Below are positions 24,128-31,512 of a DNA stretch of 36,813 bases, piece after piece. A model generated the notes under the pieces. It worked only from the letters and a program-made list of their open reading frames with translations, did not search any database and had not been told where the DNA came from. Source of the stretch: Candidatus Aenigmatarchaeota archaeon (GTDB lineage Archaea; Aenigmatarchaeota; Aenigmatarchaeia; CG10238-14; SCSR01); contig JAPLUY010000005.1 of NCBI GenBank assembly GCA_026397385.1, positions 1-36,813 of the forward strand, written 5' to 3'. The position numbers were made by a program, and so were the translations under genes. Position 1 is the first letter of the stretch; every line of letters begins with the position of its first letter.

Positions 24128-24706
24128 ATGGCTCGTTCTTTCGCAGCTGCCGCTGTCTTAGCGGTCGCGCTGGCGATGTCCGCGTGCGCTCTCGCACGGC
24201 CTGCGGCGGCAAGCATCTTCGCCGCTGACGCCGCCGGCAGCGCGGTGGGCAGTTTCTACACAAACGGCACCGTGTACGCGGCCGCGGATGCGAACATAAC
24301 GAACGAGAGCCGCGCCGTGCGCCTGTACGCCACGGCCGACAGCAACAGCTGGACCGACGGCGCCGCGCTCACGGACGTGTCAGGAGGCTACAAAAGCATC
24401 AGCACGAACTCGAGCGGGCACATGCCGCTCACGCTGCTGTGGAGCGGCCCGGCCGTCGGATCGTACGACATCGCCGCCGACGTGAACGCGGACGGATATT
24501 ACAACTCGGCTACCGACACCGTCTACAGCCTGTCGGCCGCGGGCTTCGCCGTGGTGCAGAACCCGCAGCCGTCGCTCGCCGTCGTGCCGGGACCGTACAA
24601 CCCTTCCGGCCGCGACTGGCCCGTAGGTAACACCAGCCACGCGACCGTGATGCAGCTCACGCTCTCCGGGGGGGCACCGGCGACGACGCCGCAGACGTGG
24701 GGATGA
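24128..24706 (+). pseudogene. Secreted protein, N-terminal part of a frameshifted gene
   Basis: A signal peptide (about 1-29, ending ARPAAAS) is followed by a beta-rich extracytoplasmic domain containing a DVNADGYYNSATD loop, which resembles an EF-hand/dockerin-like calcium loop. Near position 24668 a run of seven Gs breaks the frame: with six Gs the reading continues as SGGTGDDAADVGMTYLVEDAN into the next segment. The stop at 24704-24706 is therefore an artefact of the shift. Whether this is a sequencing error, a mutation or phase variation is unknown. No enzyme motif was seen. Confidence 0.7.
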
Positions 24707-25443
24707 CATACCTGGTCGAGGACGCCAACGGCGACGGCGCCTACAACACGGGCGACATCATGCTCGGCTACGGCACTTATTCCATGAACGACGGCGTGAT
24801 GAACTTCGCGATCGGCAGCGCCTACACGGTGCCTGCGGGCACGAGCAGGACCATGCTGCTGGCGTACGACATGAAAGGCGGCGCTTACGGAAGCACGTAC
24901 GCGGCCACGCTCGCTTCTGTGGACGCGACGGGCGTAGCGACGCACGACCCGGCGCAGGTGAGCGGGCTGTCCCTGACGTCGAGCGCGCTGACTCTCGGCG
25001 GGACCGCGGCGCCCAGCACCACGACCACCATGGCGAGCACGACGAGCAGGCTGCCCAACGACGAGTGCGCATCGGACTCGGACTGCCCGATAGAGTCGTG
25101 CACATCGCTGCAGATGTCGAGGTACAACTGCAAGGTCAGCCCGTCGAACGGCTTGCGCGTGTGCGCGGCGACCATCGAGTCCGTGCAGTGCTGCGGGGAC
25201 GGGGACTGCAACGCGGGCGAGACGTGCACGGGCAACTCGTGCTCGACGACGGGCTTCCGCCCGGTGTGGTTCGGCGGGAACACGAACTATCTGATGTTCG
25301 GGGTGATCGTCGCGGTCGTAGTCGGCACCGCGGCCGCGGTGTTCCTGATAATCACGAACAAGCAGCACTCGCACTCGCCTTGGAAGGGAGAGATCGACTA
25401 CGAGCGCGAGTGGCGCAGGCTGCGGGAGAAATGGAAGAAATAA
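24697..25443 (+). pseudogene. Secreted membrane-anchored protein, C-terminal part of the frameshifted gene
   Basis: This is the rest of the protein above and starts in mid-domain; its ATG at 24697 is internal. It carries a second calcium-loop-like EDANGDGAYNTGD, a Thr/Ser-rich linker (STTTTMASTTS), then a region with ten cysteines (NDECASDSDCPIESC, QCCGDGDCNAGETCTGNSC) that suggests a disulfide-knotted or metal-binding outer domain. A membrane helix (about residues 198-220 of this segment) and a short charged cytoplasmic tail follow. Overall it looks like a surface-anchored protein of about 438 residues when joined. Confidence 0.7.
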
Positions 25444-25512
25444 AAGGGACCTCGGGCATAGTTGATTTGTTCTTTTCCGGAAAGGCTTGACAAAAAAACG
25501 GAGGCGGTTCGG

Positions 25513-25557
25513 ATGGCGTGCGGCTGCGGATGTGGAGCGAGCAAGAAAAAGAAGTGA
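25513..25557 (+). CDS. Candidate 14-residue Cys/Lys peptide
   Basis: ATG with a perfect GGAGG ribosome site about 9 nt upstream encodes MACGCGCGASKKKK. Four cysteines alternate with glycine before a lysine tail, which could bind a metal. Too short to prove by sequence alone. Confidence 0.35.
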   Translation: MACGCGCGASKKKK

Positions 25558-25575
25558 GCTTTGGCGGTGTGACCC

Positions 25576-25695
25576 TTGGGATGGAGCGACCAGGAACCTG
25601 ACAGGAAGCCGAAGAAGCGCTACCGGGCGTACAAGCACGGCTTCGGAAGGAGCAGGTACGCGCTGGCAGACAAGTCAAAGCGCCCGGATGGTTGA
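25576..25695 (+). CDS. Candidate 39-residue basic peptide
   Basis: A TTG-started frame reads on without interruption (SDQEPDRKPKKRYRAYKHGF then GRSRYALADKSKRPDG) and shows strong G/C at third codon positions like the surrounding genes, although it is too short for most gene finders. The product is rich in Arg, Lys and Tyr, suggesting RNA or ribosome contact. The start is uncertain because the frame opens only six bases after a stop. The rest of 25444-25785 holds only a TATA box for the next gene. Confidence 0.4.
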   Translation: MGWSDQEPDRKPKKRYRAYKHGFGRSRYALADKSKRPDG

Positions 25696-25752
25696 AGTTC
25701 TTTCGTTTCACGTTTCCTATTTTTCGTCCTTAGCGTACTCGCGGTAGCATCG

Positions 25753-25761
25753 TGTTCTTAA
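25753..25761 (+). promoter_or_regulatory. TATA-like box of the TraB-like gene
   Basis: GTTCTTAAA centred about 27-28 nt before the ATG at 25786, consistent with a leaderless transcript. Confidence 0.45.
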
Positions 25762-25785
25762 ACCTTACTGCCAATCATCATACTC

Positions 25786-26622
25786 ATGAAAAGGGGCACG
25801 CTGCCGTTCGTGTACGACATAGGCGGCTCGACGCTTGTCGGAACCGCACATATAATCCCGAAGCAGCTTTACGACGAGCGCTTCAGCCGCACGCTGCCCG
25901 AGATGGCAGAGTTCTATCTGGACGGAAAGGAAACGGCGGCGTTCGAGACCGACATAGGCGCCTTGGCGTCCGGCATCGACGGCTCAATATACGAGTCGAA
26001 ACACAAGCTCGGCGAAACTCTTGGTTCGGAAATCAGGGCGCTGGACAACGTGGTGAAAACCGACATTGCCAAGATTGGAACGCTGTACGGGAAACGCGCT
26101 TCAAAAATATTTCGCACTATGTACGATGACGCGCGGAAGACTGACGACCTTGCAATAATTGCGATGACCGCGTACACGGCAGAGATGTACTGTATGCAGC
26201 CGATACAACTTGACGCCGAGTTCTATTATCGAGCAAAAGACATGGGCAAGGCTTTACTGCCGCTGGAAAGCGTGGAGGAGCAGATGCAGGCTCTCAAAAA
26301 GGTCGGTGGAAACGTAGACGCGAGAAAGATGATTGACATCATCAAGGAGATTCTGGAAGGCACGGCGCAGGAGCGCGCTATGCGTGCAATGTTCGTCCCC
26401 TACGTGGACGGTGACATCGCGAGCGTCATGCGGGAGGTGTCGTCCCCGGAAAACTCGGCATCTTTCGGCCCGGTGTTCTACGATCGCAATCCGAAGTTTT
26501 ACGAAAGGAGCAGGCCTCTCTTCAACGACCCGAAGAACATAATCTTCGTCGGAGTCGGGCACTGCCCGTACATAACAGACCACGCGGCATCAGACGGATT
26601 CAGCGTTAAGAGGCTGAGCTGA
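25786..26622 (+). CDS. TraB/GumN/Tiki-family protein
   Basis: The 278-aa product shows the hallmarks of the TraB/PrgY/GumN family, which includes the Tiki metalloproteases: a first GxxH motif (GTAH, 19-22), a conserved acidic stretch (FETD near 54), LESVEEQM near 160 and a second GxxH (GVGH, 256-259). The two GxxH motifs and a glutamate are thought to hold a metal. No signal peptide or membrane helix is visible, so it is cytoplasmic. Members inhibit pheromones or cut peptides in other organisms; the role in archaea is unknown. Only a short gap separates it from the repeat-flanked HAD gene. Confidence 0.75.
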   Translation: MKRGTLPFVYDIGGSTLVGTAHIIPKQLYDERFSRTLPEMAEFYLDGKETAAFETDIGALASGIDGSIYESKHKLGETLGSEIRALDNVVKTDIAKIGTLYGKRASKIFRTMYDDARKTDDLAIIAMTAYTAEMYCMQPIQLDAEFYYRAKDMGKALLPLESVEEQMQALKKVGGNVDARKMIDIIKEILEGTAQERAMRAMFVPYVDGDIASVMREVSSPENSASFGPVFYDRNPKFYERSRPLFNDPKNIIFVGVGHCPYITDHAASDGFSVKRLS

Positions 26623-26646
26623 AACTCACTTCTCGTCCTTCGAGCA
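26623..26646. repeat. 24-bp direct repeat, left copy (3'-end remnant of the nuclease gene)
   Basis: Matches 27293-27316 at 22 of 24 positions. On the minus strand both copies encode the same C-terminus CxKDEK followed by a stop (TGA here, TAA in the right copy). The right copy is the real end of the Cas4-like gene, so this left copy looks like a duplicated gene end on the other side of the HAD gene. Confidence 0.7.
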
Positions 26647-26658
26647 GTCATTGCTACA

Positions 26659-26666
26659 ATATAAAA
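26659..26666 (+). promoter_or_regulatory. TATA box of the inserted HAD gene
   Basis: AATATAAA centred about 28 nt before the ATG at 26690; supports this start over the upstream TTG at 26651. Confidence 0.55.
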
Positions 26667-26689
26667 CCTTTGCCGTCCCAGAAAATGGT

Positions 26690-27274
26690 ATGGAAAACCA
26701 CCCGACGAAAACCAAGCCGAAAATCAAGGCTGTGGTCTTCGACATGCATGGCGTTGTCTTGAAGATAGACTTAGGTCAGTGGTATCGTTACGTTCCATAC
26801 TACGCATACCTGATAAGCGACAAGCTCGCCAAAATTTTGGGAGAGCATGAGACGCCCGCCCACAAACAGGAAAAATTGGACCGGCATCTGAAATGTTACA
26901 ATGGGTGGGATAGACTGGATACCGGTGTTGCCGAGATTATCAAGTCGCTGAAATCGGCCAATTACGTCACCGTTGCGCTGAGCAATATGCCGACCGATCA
27001 CGCAGACACCAACCGCATGCTTGGCTATTACGATAATTTCGATTATACGATACTGTCGTCCGAAGTCGGACATAGCAAGCCGGACAGGCGGATATTCAAT
27101 AAGGTCGAAAAAGTCACCGGCATCCGGCCGGAAAACTGCCTGTACTTCGACGATTTCTTTGTAAACATACTGGCGGCCCGTGCTTATGGCTTCAACGCCG
27201 AATTGTACACTCACCTATTTGACAGCCCGAAGAAGATGAGAGCCGTGCTGGATAGGTACGGCGTGAAGTTCTGA
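26690..27274 (+). CDS. HAD-superfamily hydrolase, divergent motif I
   Basis: The 194-aa product is a HAD-type hydrolase: VVFDMHGVV at 15-23 with nucleophile D18, motif II ALSNMP, motif III lysine in GHSKPDRRIF and motif IV YFDDFFVNI. The usual general-acid aspartate two residues after the nucleophile is histidine (H20), as in some HAD proteins of the FDxxGV type, so catalysis may be altered. The gene is less GC-rich than its neighbours. It is flanked by a 24-bp direct repeat and followed at once by a tRNA-like T-arm, so it appears to be inserted. The substrate is unknown. Confidence 0.8.
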   Translation: MENHPTKTKPKIKAVVFDMHGVVLKIDLGQWYRYVPYYAYLISDKLAKILGEHETPAHKQEKLDRHLKCYNGWDRLDTGVAEIIKSLKSANYVTVALSNMPTDHADTNRMLGYYDNFDYTILSSEVGHSKPDRRIFNKVEKVTGIRPENCLYFDDFFVNILAARAYGFNAELYTHLFDSPKKMRAVLDRYGVKF

Positions 27275-27295
27275 TGGGTTCGAATCCCGCACAAC
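27274..27295 (+). other. tRNA-like T-arm / possible tRNA 3'-end fragment
   Basis: GGGTTCGAATCCCGC has the conserved T-loop TTCGAAT with a stem of three G-C pairs and one G-T pair; the outermost pair is a mismatch. No D-arm, anticodon arm or 5' acceptor precedes it since the HAD gene reaches up to it. Fragments like this are left where elements insert into the 3' end of tRNA genes. It may also be coincidence. Confidence 0.45.
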
Positions 27296-27316
27296 TTACT
27301 TCTCGTCCTTCGCGCA
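27293..27316. repeat. 24-bp direct repeat, right copy
   Basis: Partner of 26623-26646; comprises the last codons and stop of the Cas4-like gene plus three bases downstream. Distance between copies is 670 bp. Confidence 0.7.
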
Positions 27317-27979
27317 CTTGTCCGCGTATTCGCAGTAGCGGCACATCCACTTCTCGTCCGGCAGCTTCTTAGCCTCGGGCGCCGGCAGCGTCGCCGCGGT
27401 CAGGTGCTTGTGCAGCGCGCGGAACTTGTTGATTATGCGCTTGGCCTGGTCCATCGAGAACGCGACCTCGAAGCTCTTCGTCTCGAGGGTGGACTTGTCG
27501 ATGTACAGCATCACCCCGTCGTGCACGCCCGTGGCGTACATGTAGAACTGCAGCTGCGTCTTGTGGTGCTCCATCGGCCCGCGCATGTACTTCAGCGTCT
27601 TCGTGGATTTTACTTCCACCAGGACCTTCTTGTCGCCGGCCTTCAGCAAGAGCAGGTCGTCGATGCGGCCCGACACGACGAACTTGCTGTCGGGCTCGCC
27701 GAACTCGAGCTTGAACGGCATCTCCGCATCGAGCAGCTGTATGTCGCCGTTGCGCGTGTCGCGCAGGACTTCTATGATGAAGTCGTGGAGGATGTTGCCC
27801 ATCTCGAACACGCGCCGCAGCTCGGGCTTGATCTCCGTCGGATGGTTATAGGAGTACCATACGTTCCGTATGCACTTGCCGATCTCCGACGGGTAGTAGC
27901 GTCCGACGGCCTTCGGCCGCTGCTCGCGCATGAGGTGCCTATCAATCAGACCGTCGAAGTCTATGCGCGTGCCTGCCAT
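27296..27979 (-). CDS. Cas4/RecB-like PD-(D/E)XK nuclease with Fe-S cysteines
   Basis: The 227-aa protein is a stand-alone Cas4-like DNA exonuclease. It has the N-terminal SEIGKCIRNVWYSY with the first cluster cysteine, the core VSGRIDDLLLL and VLVEVKSTKTL (D, E and K of the active site), QLQFYMYATG (the usual Q-x-x-x-Y) and a C-terminal CRYCEYADKC, giving the four cysteines of a Cas4-type 4Fe-4S site. There is no CRISPR array or other cas gene in the window, so a repair or recombination role is more likely. It overlaps the upstream gene of the same strand by 38 bp. Its 3' end is the site of the repeat described at 26623. Confidence 0.85.
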   Translation of the reverse strand: MAGTRIDFDGLIDRHLMREQRPKAVGRYYPSEIGKCIRNVWYSYNHPTEIKPELRRVFEMGNILHDFIIEVLRDTRNGDIQLLDAEMPFKLEFGEPDSKFVVSGRIDDLLLLKAGDKKVLVEVKSTKTLKYMRGPMEHHKTQLQFYMYATGVHDGVMLYIDKSTLETKSFEVAFSMDQAKRIINKFRALHKHLTAATLPAPEAKKLPDEKWMCRYCEYADKCAKDEK

Positions 27980-28814
27980 GTATATTCATTGCATCGGCCA
28001 GGTCTTCTTCCTTTTCGTGAGTTCGGTTCCGCAGCTCCTCGCGAATCAGCTTCACCTTGTAGGCGGTCGCGGCGCGGATGCGCTTGAGGTCGAGGAACCC
28101 GCCATCGTCCACAAGCTTCTTCCGCACGTACTCCGGCAGCACCTCATCGACGACCTCCGGTTCCAGCCCGAACCAGAGCTTCTTCCGCACGAGGTTGCCG
28201 ACCCAGTCCTTCAGGCACGACTCGTACGTCTTCTTCTCGATGGGCACGTTGTTCTTCTTCGTGCCGTTCGTAGATATCAGCCTCACATTCTCGTCGAGCA
28301 CCGGCGCGTCGTATGGGAGCCGGTTCCTCCACGTCCGCATGCTTTCCCTTCCGCCGTAGAACCTGCGCAGGAAGTTGTAGCTCAGCGCGCACGTGTAGAC
28401 GTCGACAGGCTTGCGCGAGTCTGTGCATAGCTCGTTGAGCGGCTCGACCATGCGCGACGCGAGTTCGAGCCAGTGCGGGCCGCGGGCGTCGGCGGACAGG
28501 AGGGTCTCGTAGTGCTCGAGCTCCATCTTCAGGTCGGTTATGCCGCTTTCCGGATCCGTCGCCATCGTCAATTTCGGCCTGCCCACTCCCATGCCTATGC
28601 CGACGATGTTTTTGTCGAACGTGGCGTAGGCCGGCTTGCACTCGAGCAAATAGGGCAGCACCGCCTCGTCGATGTACAGATGCTCCAGCAGGTTCGCGGG
28701 CATAGGCTTCCCGTGGAAGCGCTCCATGTCGCGCATCATCCTGCGCGGGTCGTAACTGGTCTCAGGCACGCCGCTCACGTTCTCTTCGAAAATTCGAATC
28801 TGATAACGGTCCAT
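27942..28814 (-). CDS. Unknown protein co-transcribed with the Cas4-like nuclease
   Basis: The 290-aa product is soluble and mixed alpha/beta, with no motif I can name. Visible segments include YIDEAVLPYLLECKPAYATF, VGIGMGVGRPKLTMATD, VDVYTCALSYNFLRRFYGG and a helical, charged C-terminal third (VRKKLWFGLEPEVVDEVLPEYVRKKL). It overlaps the nuclease gene by 38 bp, so the two are surely one operon and may act together on DNA; that is inference. A TATA-like GAATATTATT precedes the ATG by about 25-30 nt, supporting the start. Confidence 0.7.
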   Translation of the reverse strand: MDRYQIRIFEENVSGVPETSYDPRRMMRDMERFHGKPMPANLLEHLYIDEAVLPYLLECKPAYATFDKNIVGIGMGVGRPKLTMATDPESGITDLKMELEHYETLLSADARGPHWLELASRMVEPLNELCTDSRKPVDVYTCALSYNFLRRFYGGRESMRTWRNRLPYDAPVLDENVRLISTNGTKKNNVPIEKKTYESCLKDWVGNLVRKKLWFGLEPEVVDEVLPEYVRKKLVDDGGFLDLKRIRAATAYKVKLIREELRNRTHEKEEDLADAMNIHGRHAHRLRRSD

Positions 28815-28880
28815 CGTGACGCCGCCTGCAATTCTGAAATAATATTCGAACGTGAAGCTTAAGCCGTCTTCGCCGTCGCT

Positions 28881-29519
28881 TCAGCGCTCCCAGAAGTACG
28901 CCGGTTTCTTTCGCTGGCGCCGCAGGTACAGCCCGTACAGCACGCCGATTGCGAGGCCGGCGATATGCGCCTGGTGCGCGATGTCCGAGGGCGTGAAGAA
29001 ACCTACGAACTCCAGGACAAACCATAGCACGGCCGCGAACACCATCGGCATGGGCACGAACACGACGTACACCGTCAGCCCCGGATACAGCGCTGCGAGC
29101 ATGCCCATGATGCCGTAGATCGCGCCGCTCGCGCCCACCGCCGGTATGGTGCCGAGCGGGTCCGTGGCCCAGTATGCGACGTTGCCCAGGATGCCCGCGA
29201 TGAAGAAGACCGTCAGGAACTGGTCCGGCTTCACGCGCGTCTCGAGGTACGTGCCGAATATGAAGAGCGCGAACATGTTGAAGAACAGGTGCTCGATGCC
29301 GGCGTGCATGAACACCGCGGTCACGAGCGTCCACGGCTGCGACGCGACGGTCGCGGGCGTGAACGCGAGGAAGTCCGATATGGAGAACACGACGTCAATC
29401 AGGAACGCGACCGCGCACACGGCGATAAGCGCGAACGTGAGCACCGGCTTCCTCTGCTCCGGGCGCCCCGAGAACATCGGGCGGTAATAGAAGAAGTCGC
29501 TGCTGGTTCTGTCGGCCAT
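28881..29519 (-). CDS. Rhomboid-family intramembrane serine protease
   Basis: The 212-aa protein has six membrane helices and the rhomboid landmarks: MHAGIEHLFFNMFAL (H77, N81) for the oxyanion region, catalytic serine S131 in GASGAIYG, and the catalytic histidine H185 in AHIAGLAIG. It cuts substrates within the membrane. The N-terminus is a short cytoplasmic tail and the C-terminus is basic (LRRQRKKPAYFWER). It lies 39 bp after the ABC permease gene on the same strand, so it may be part of that operon. Substrates are unknown. Confidence 0.9.
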   Translation of the reverse strand: MADRTSSDFFYYRPMFSGRPEQRKPVLTFALIAVCAVAFLIDVVFSISDFLAFTPATVASQPWTLVTAVFMHAGIEHLFFNMFALFIFGTYLETRVKPDQFLTVFFIAGILGNVAYWATDPLGTIPAVGASGAIYGIMGMLAALYPGLTVYVVFVPMPMVFAAVLWFVLEFVGFFTPSDIAHQAHIAGLAIGVLYGLYLRRQRKKPAYFWER

Positions 29520-29558
29520 CGGAACACCCGCGATAAGACTAACTCGCTCTCCGCAGTC

Positions 29559-30320
29559 TTATTTGCGCCTGCTGAACGCCACTGTGGCGACCACGCTCAT
29601 GGCCGCGGTGAACGCAAACACGACCGCCAGCGAGACGACGGGACTGACGGACGACACGCCTATGGCAGCGTAGCGCAGCGCCTCGACGCCGTACGTCATC
29701 GGATCCAGGTAGACGGCCGTTGCCATCAGCCCGCCCGTAGCCGCGATGGGGAAGAGCGCGCCGCTAAGCAGGAACATCGGCATCACGATGAAGTTCATTA
29801 TGACGTTGAATCCTTCCATCGTGTCCATGAACGACGCGATGGTAAGGCCGAGCGCGGTGAAGCCCACGGATATGACTACGATGAGCGGCAGCATGGCCAG
29901 CGCGCCCGCTATTGGCATCGTGACGCCTACGGCGTACGCGACGCCGATTATCAGCAGCGACTGGAGCAGCGACGACGTCGCACCGCCGAGCGCCTTGCCG
30001 ATTACGATGGACACGCGCGAAATCGGCGCCACGAGCATCTCCTTCAGGAACCCGAACTCGCGGTCCCAGATGACCGACACGCCCTGGAACAGCGACGTGA
30101 ACAGCACGGTCATGCCGATTATGCCCGGCGCTATGAAGGTGAAGTAGCTGAAGCCTCCGGTAGCCTGCTGGCCTGCAGCGCCAAGGCCCCCGCCGATAAT
30201 GAGGAACCACATCAGCGGCCTTGCCACCGATCCCAGAAGATTGCCACGGTCGCGGTAGAAGCGCTTGAACTCGCGCAGCCACACCGCATAAACCCCCATC
30301 ACTTCGTTCTTCATCGTCAT
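29559..30320 (-). CDS. ABC-2 type transporter permease (DrrB-like)
   Basis: The 253-aa integral membrane protein has six helices and the ABC-2 features: the WLREFKRFYRDRGNLLGSVARPLMWF opening, FIAPGIIGMTVLFTSLFQGVSVIWDREFGFLKEMLVAPISR in the middle and MSVVATVAFSRRK at the end. It forms the pore partner of the ATPase encoded 15 bp upstream. Such exporters carry drugs, lipids or polysaccharides. The substrate is unknown. Confidence 0.9.
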   Translation of the reverse strand: MTMKNEVMGVYAVWLREFKRFYRDRGNLLGSVARPLMWFLIIGGGLGAAGQQATGGFSYFTFIAPGIIGMTVLFTSLFQGVSVIWDREFGFLKEMLVAPISRVSIVIGKALGGATSSLLQSLLIIGVAYAVGVTMPIAGALAMLPLIVVISVGFTALGLTIASFMDTMEGFNVIMNFIVMPMFLLSGALFPIAATGGLMATAVYLDPMTYGVEALRYAAIGVSSVSPVVSLAVVFAFTAAMSVVATVAFSRRK

Positions 30321-30335
30321 GCTTCACACCCGCGT

Positions 30336-31355
30336 TCAATGCCTGTGCATGCGCCCGAACGCGCGCATCGCATCGGCCGTGCCGGCCTTCTCGTCGCGTA
30401 TCTCTCGGCCCGTGAGCTTGAGGAACACGTCGTTCAGCGTGGGCCTGTGCATGCTCGTCTCGAGCACGTCGATGCCAGCGCTCCTGGCCTGCTCAAGCAC
30501 GCCGCTTATCTCCTTCTCAGCGGCCTTGACGGACAGCACCATGCTGCCGTCGAACAGCTTCGCGTCCGGGAACGTCGCCTGCACTTTCTCGCGCACGGCC
30601 GGCGTGTCCGCGTCCCTCAGCTTCAGCACCACGGTCTCGCCGCCGAGCATCGACTTCAGCTCGTCCGGCGTGCCCAGGGCGATGATCTTCCCGTGGTCGA
30701 TGATGGCGATGCGCGTGCACAGCATCTCGGCCTCCTCCATGTAGTGCGTGGTCATGAGGATGGTGATCTGCTCGCGCTTCGCGAGGTCCTTGACGTAGGC
30801 CCATATGTGCTCCCGCGTCTGCGGATCCAACCCGATCGTCGGCTCGTCGAGGAACAGAACCTTCGGGTAGTGCACCAGCCCGCGCCCGATCTCCAGCCTC
30901 CGCCTCATGCCGCCCGAATAAGTGCGTACGAGCGCGTCGGCCTTGTCCTTCAGCTCGACCAGGTCCAGCACGCTGGCTATGCGCTGCGACGCAGTGGCGG
31001 CGTCCAGTCCGTACAGGGTGGCGTGCAGCTCAAGGTTCTCGCGGCCGGTGAGCCTGTCGTCCAGGCTCTGCTCCTGGAACACTATGCCTATGTTGCGGCG
31101 CACGTCGCCTGGGCGTGCGACGACGTCGAAGGAGTTTATCGACGCGCTGCCGGAGCTCGGCATCACCGTCGTGCACAGCATCGATATCAGCGTCGTCTTG
31201 CCCGCGCCGTTCGGACCGAGCAGTCCGAATATCTCGCCCGGCTTTATAGACAGGTCCACGCCGTCGACCGCCGCGAAGTCCCCGTACTTCTTAGTCAGCC
31301 CGGACGTCTGTATTATCGCGCCATCGTTTTCGGACAAGAAAACCACTCGTACCAT
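30336..31355 (-). CDS. ABC transporter ATP-binding protein (DrrA-like, daunorubicin-resistance type)
   Basis: The 339-aa ATPase drives the DrrB-like permease. It has Walker A GPNGAGKTT, Q-loop VFQEQSLDDRLTGRENLELHATLYG, signature YSGGMRRRLEIGRGL, Walker B VLFLDEPTIGLDP, switch H in TTHYMEEAE and the extra C-terminal domain of the DrrA group (about 225-339), with DVLETSMHRPTLNDVFLKLTGRE. I use the ATG at 31355, which has an AGAGGT ribosome site; the ATG at 31373 would sit too close to a TATA-like TTATAAG. It is divergent from the MinD-like gene. Confidence 0.92.
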   Translation of the reverse strand: MVRVVFLSENDGAIIQTSGLTKKYGDFAAVDGVDLSIKPGEIFGLLGPNGAGKTTLISMLCTTVMPSSGSASINSFDVVARPGDVRRNIGIVFQEQSLDDRLTGRENLELHATLYGLDAATASQRIASVLDLVELKDKADALVRTYSGGMRRRLEIGRGLVHYPKVLFLDEPTIGLDPQTREHIWAYVKDLAKREQITILMTTHYMEEAEMLCTRIAIIDHGKIIALGTPDELKSMLGGETVVLKLRDADTPAVREKVQATFPDAKLFDGSMVLSVKAAEKEISGVLEQARSAGIDVLETSMHRPTLNDVFLKLTGREIRDEKAGTADAMRAFGRMHRH

Positions 31356-31512
31356 TCGGATACCTCTTAACATCTCCTTCGACGCTTATAAATCAGACGG
31401 GACGCGGGCTCTGGGGCCTGCCGGAGAAAAAGCTTATCTGCGGAGAAACAGAAATCTAATTTTATCCGCGCATTTGCCGCGGAAGACAGGCGAACGGTAC
31501 GGTGCGAACTGG

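Noticed and set aside
27296-27979. CRISPR-Cas locus suggested by the Cas4-like gene
   Set aside because: No regularly spaced repeats and no other cas gene anywhere in the window.
29289-31370. Plus-strand open frame of 693 codons opposite the ABC and rhomboid genes
   Set aside because: Arg/His-rich shadow with no domain; the opposite strand encodes complete ABC subunits and a rhomboid protease.
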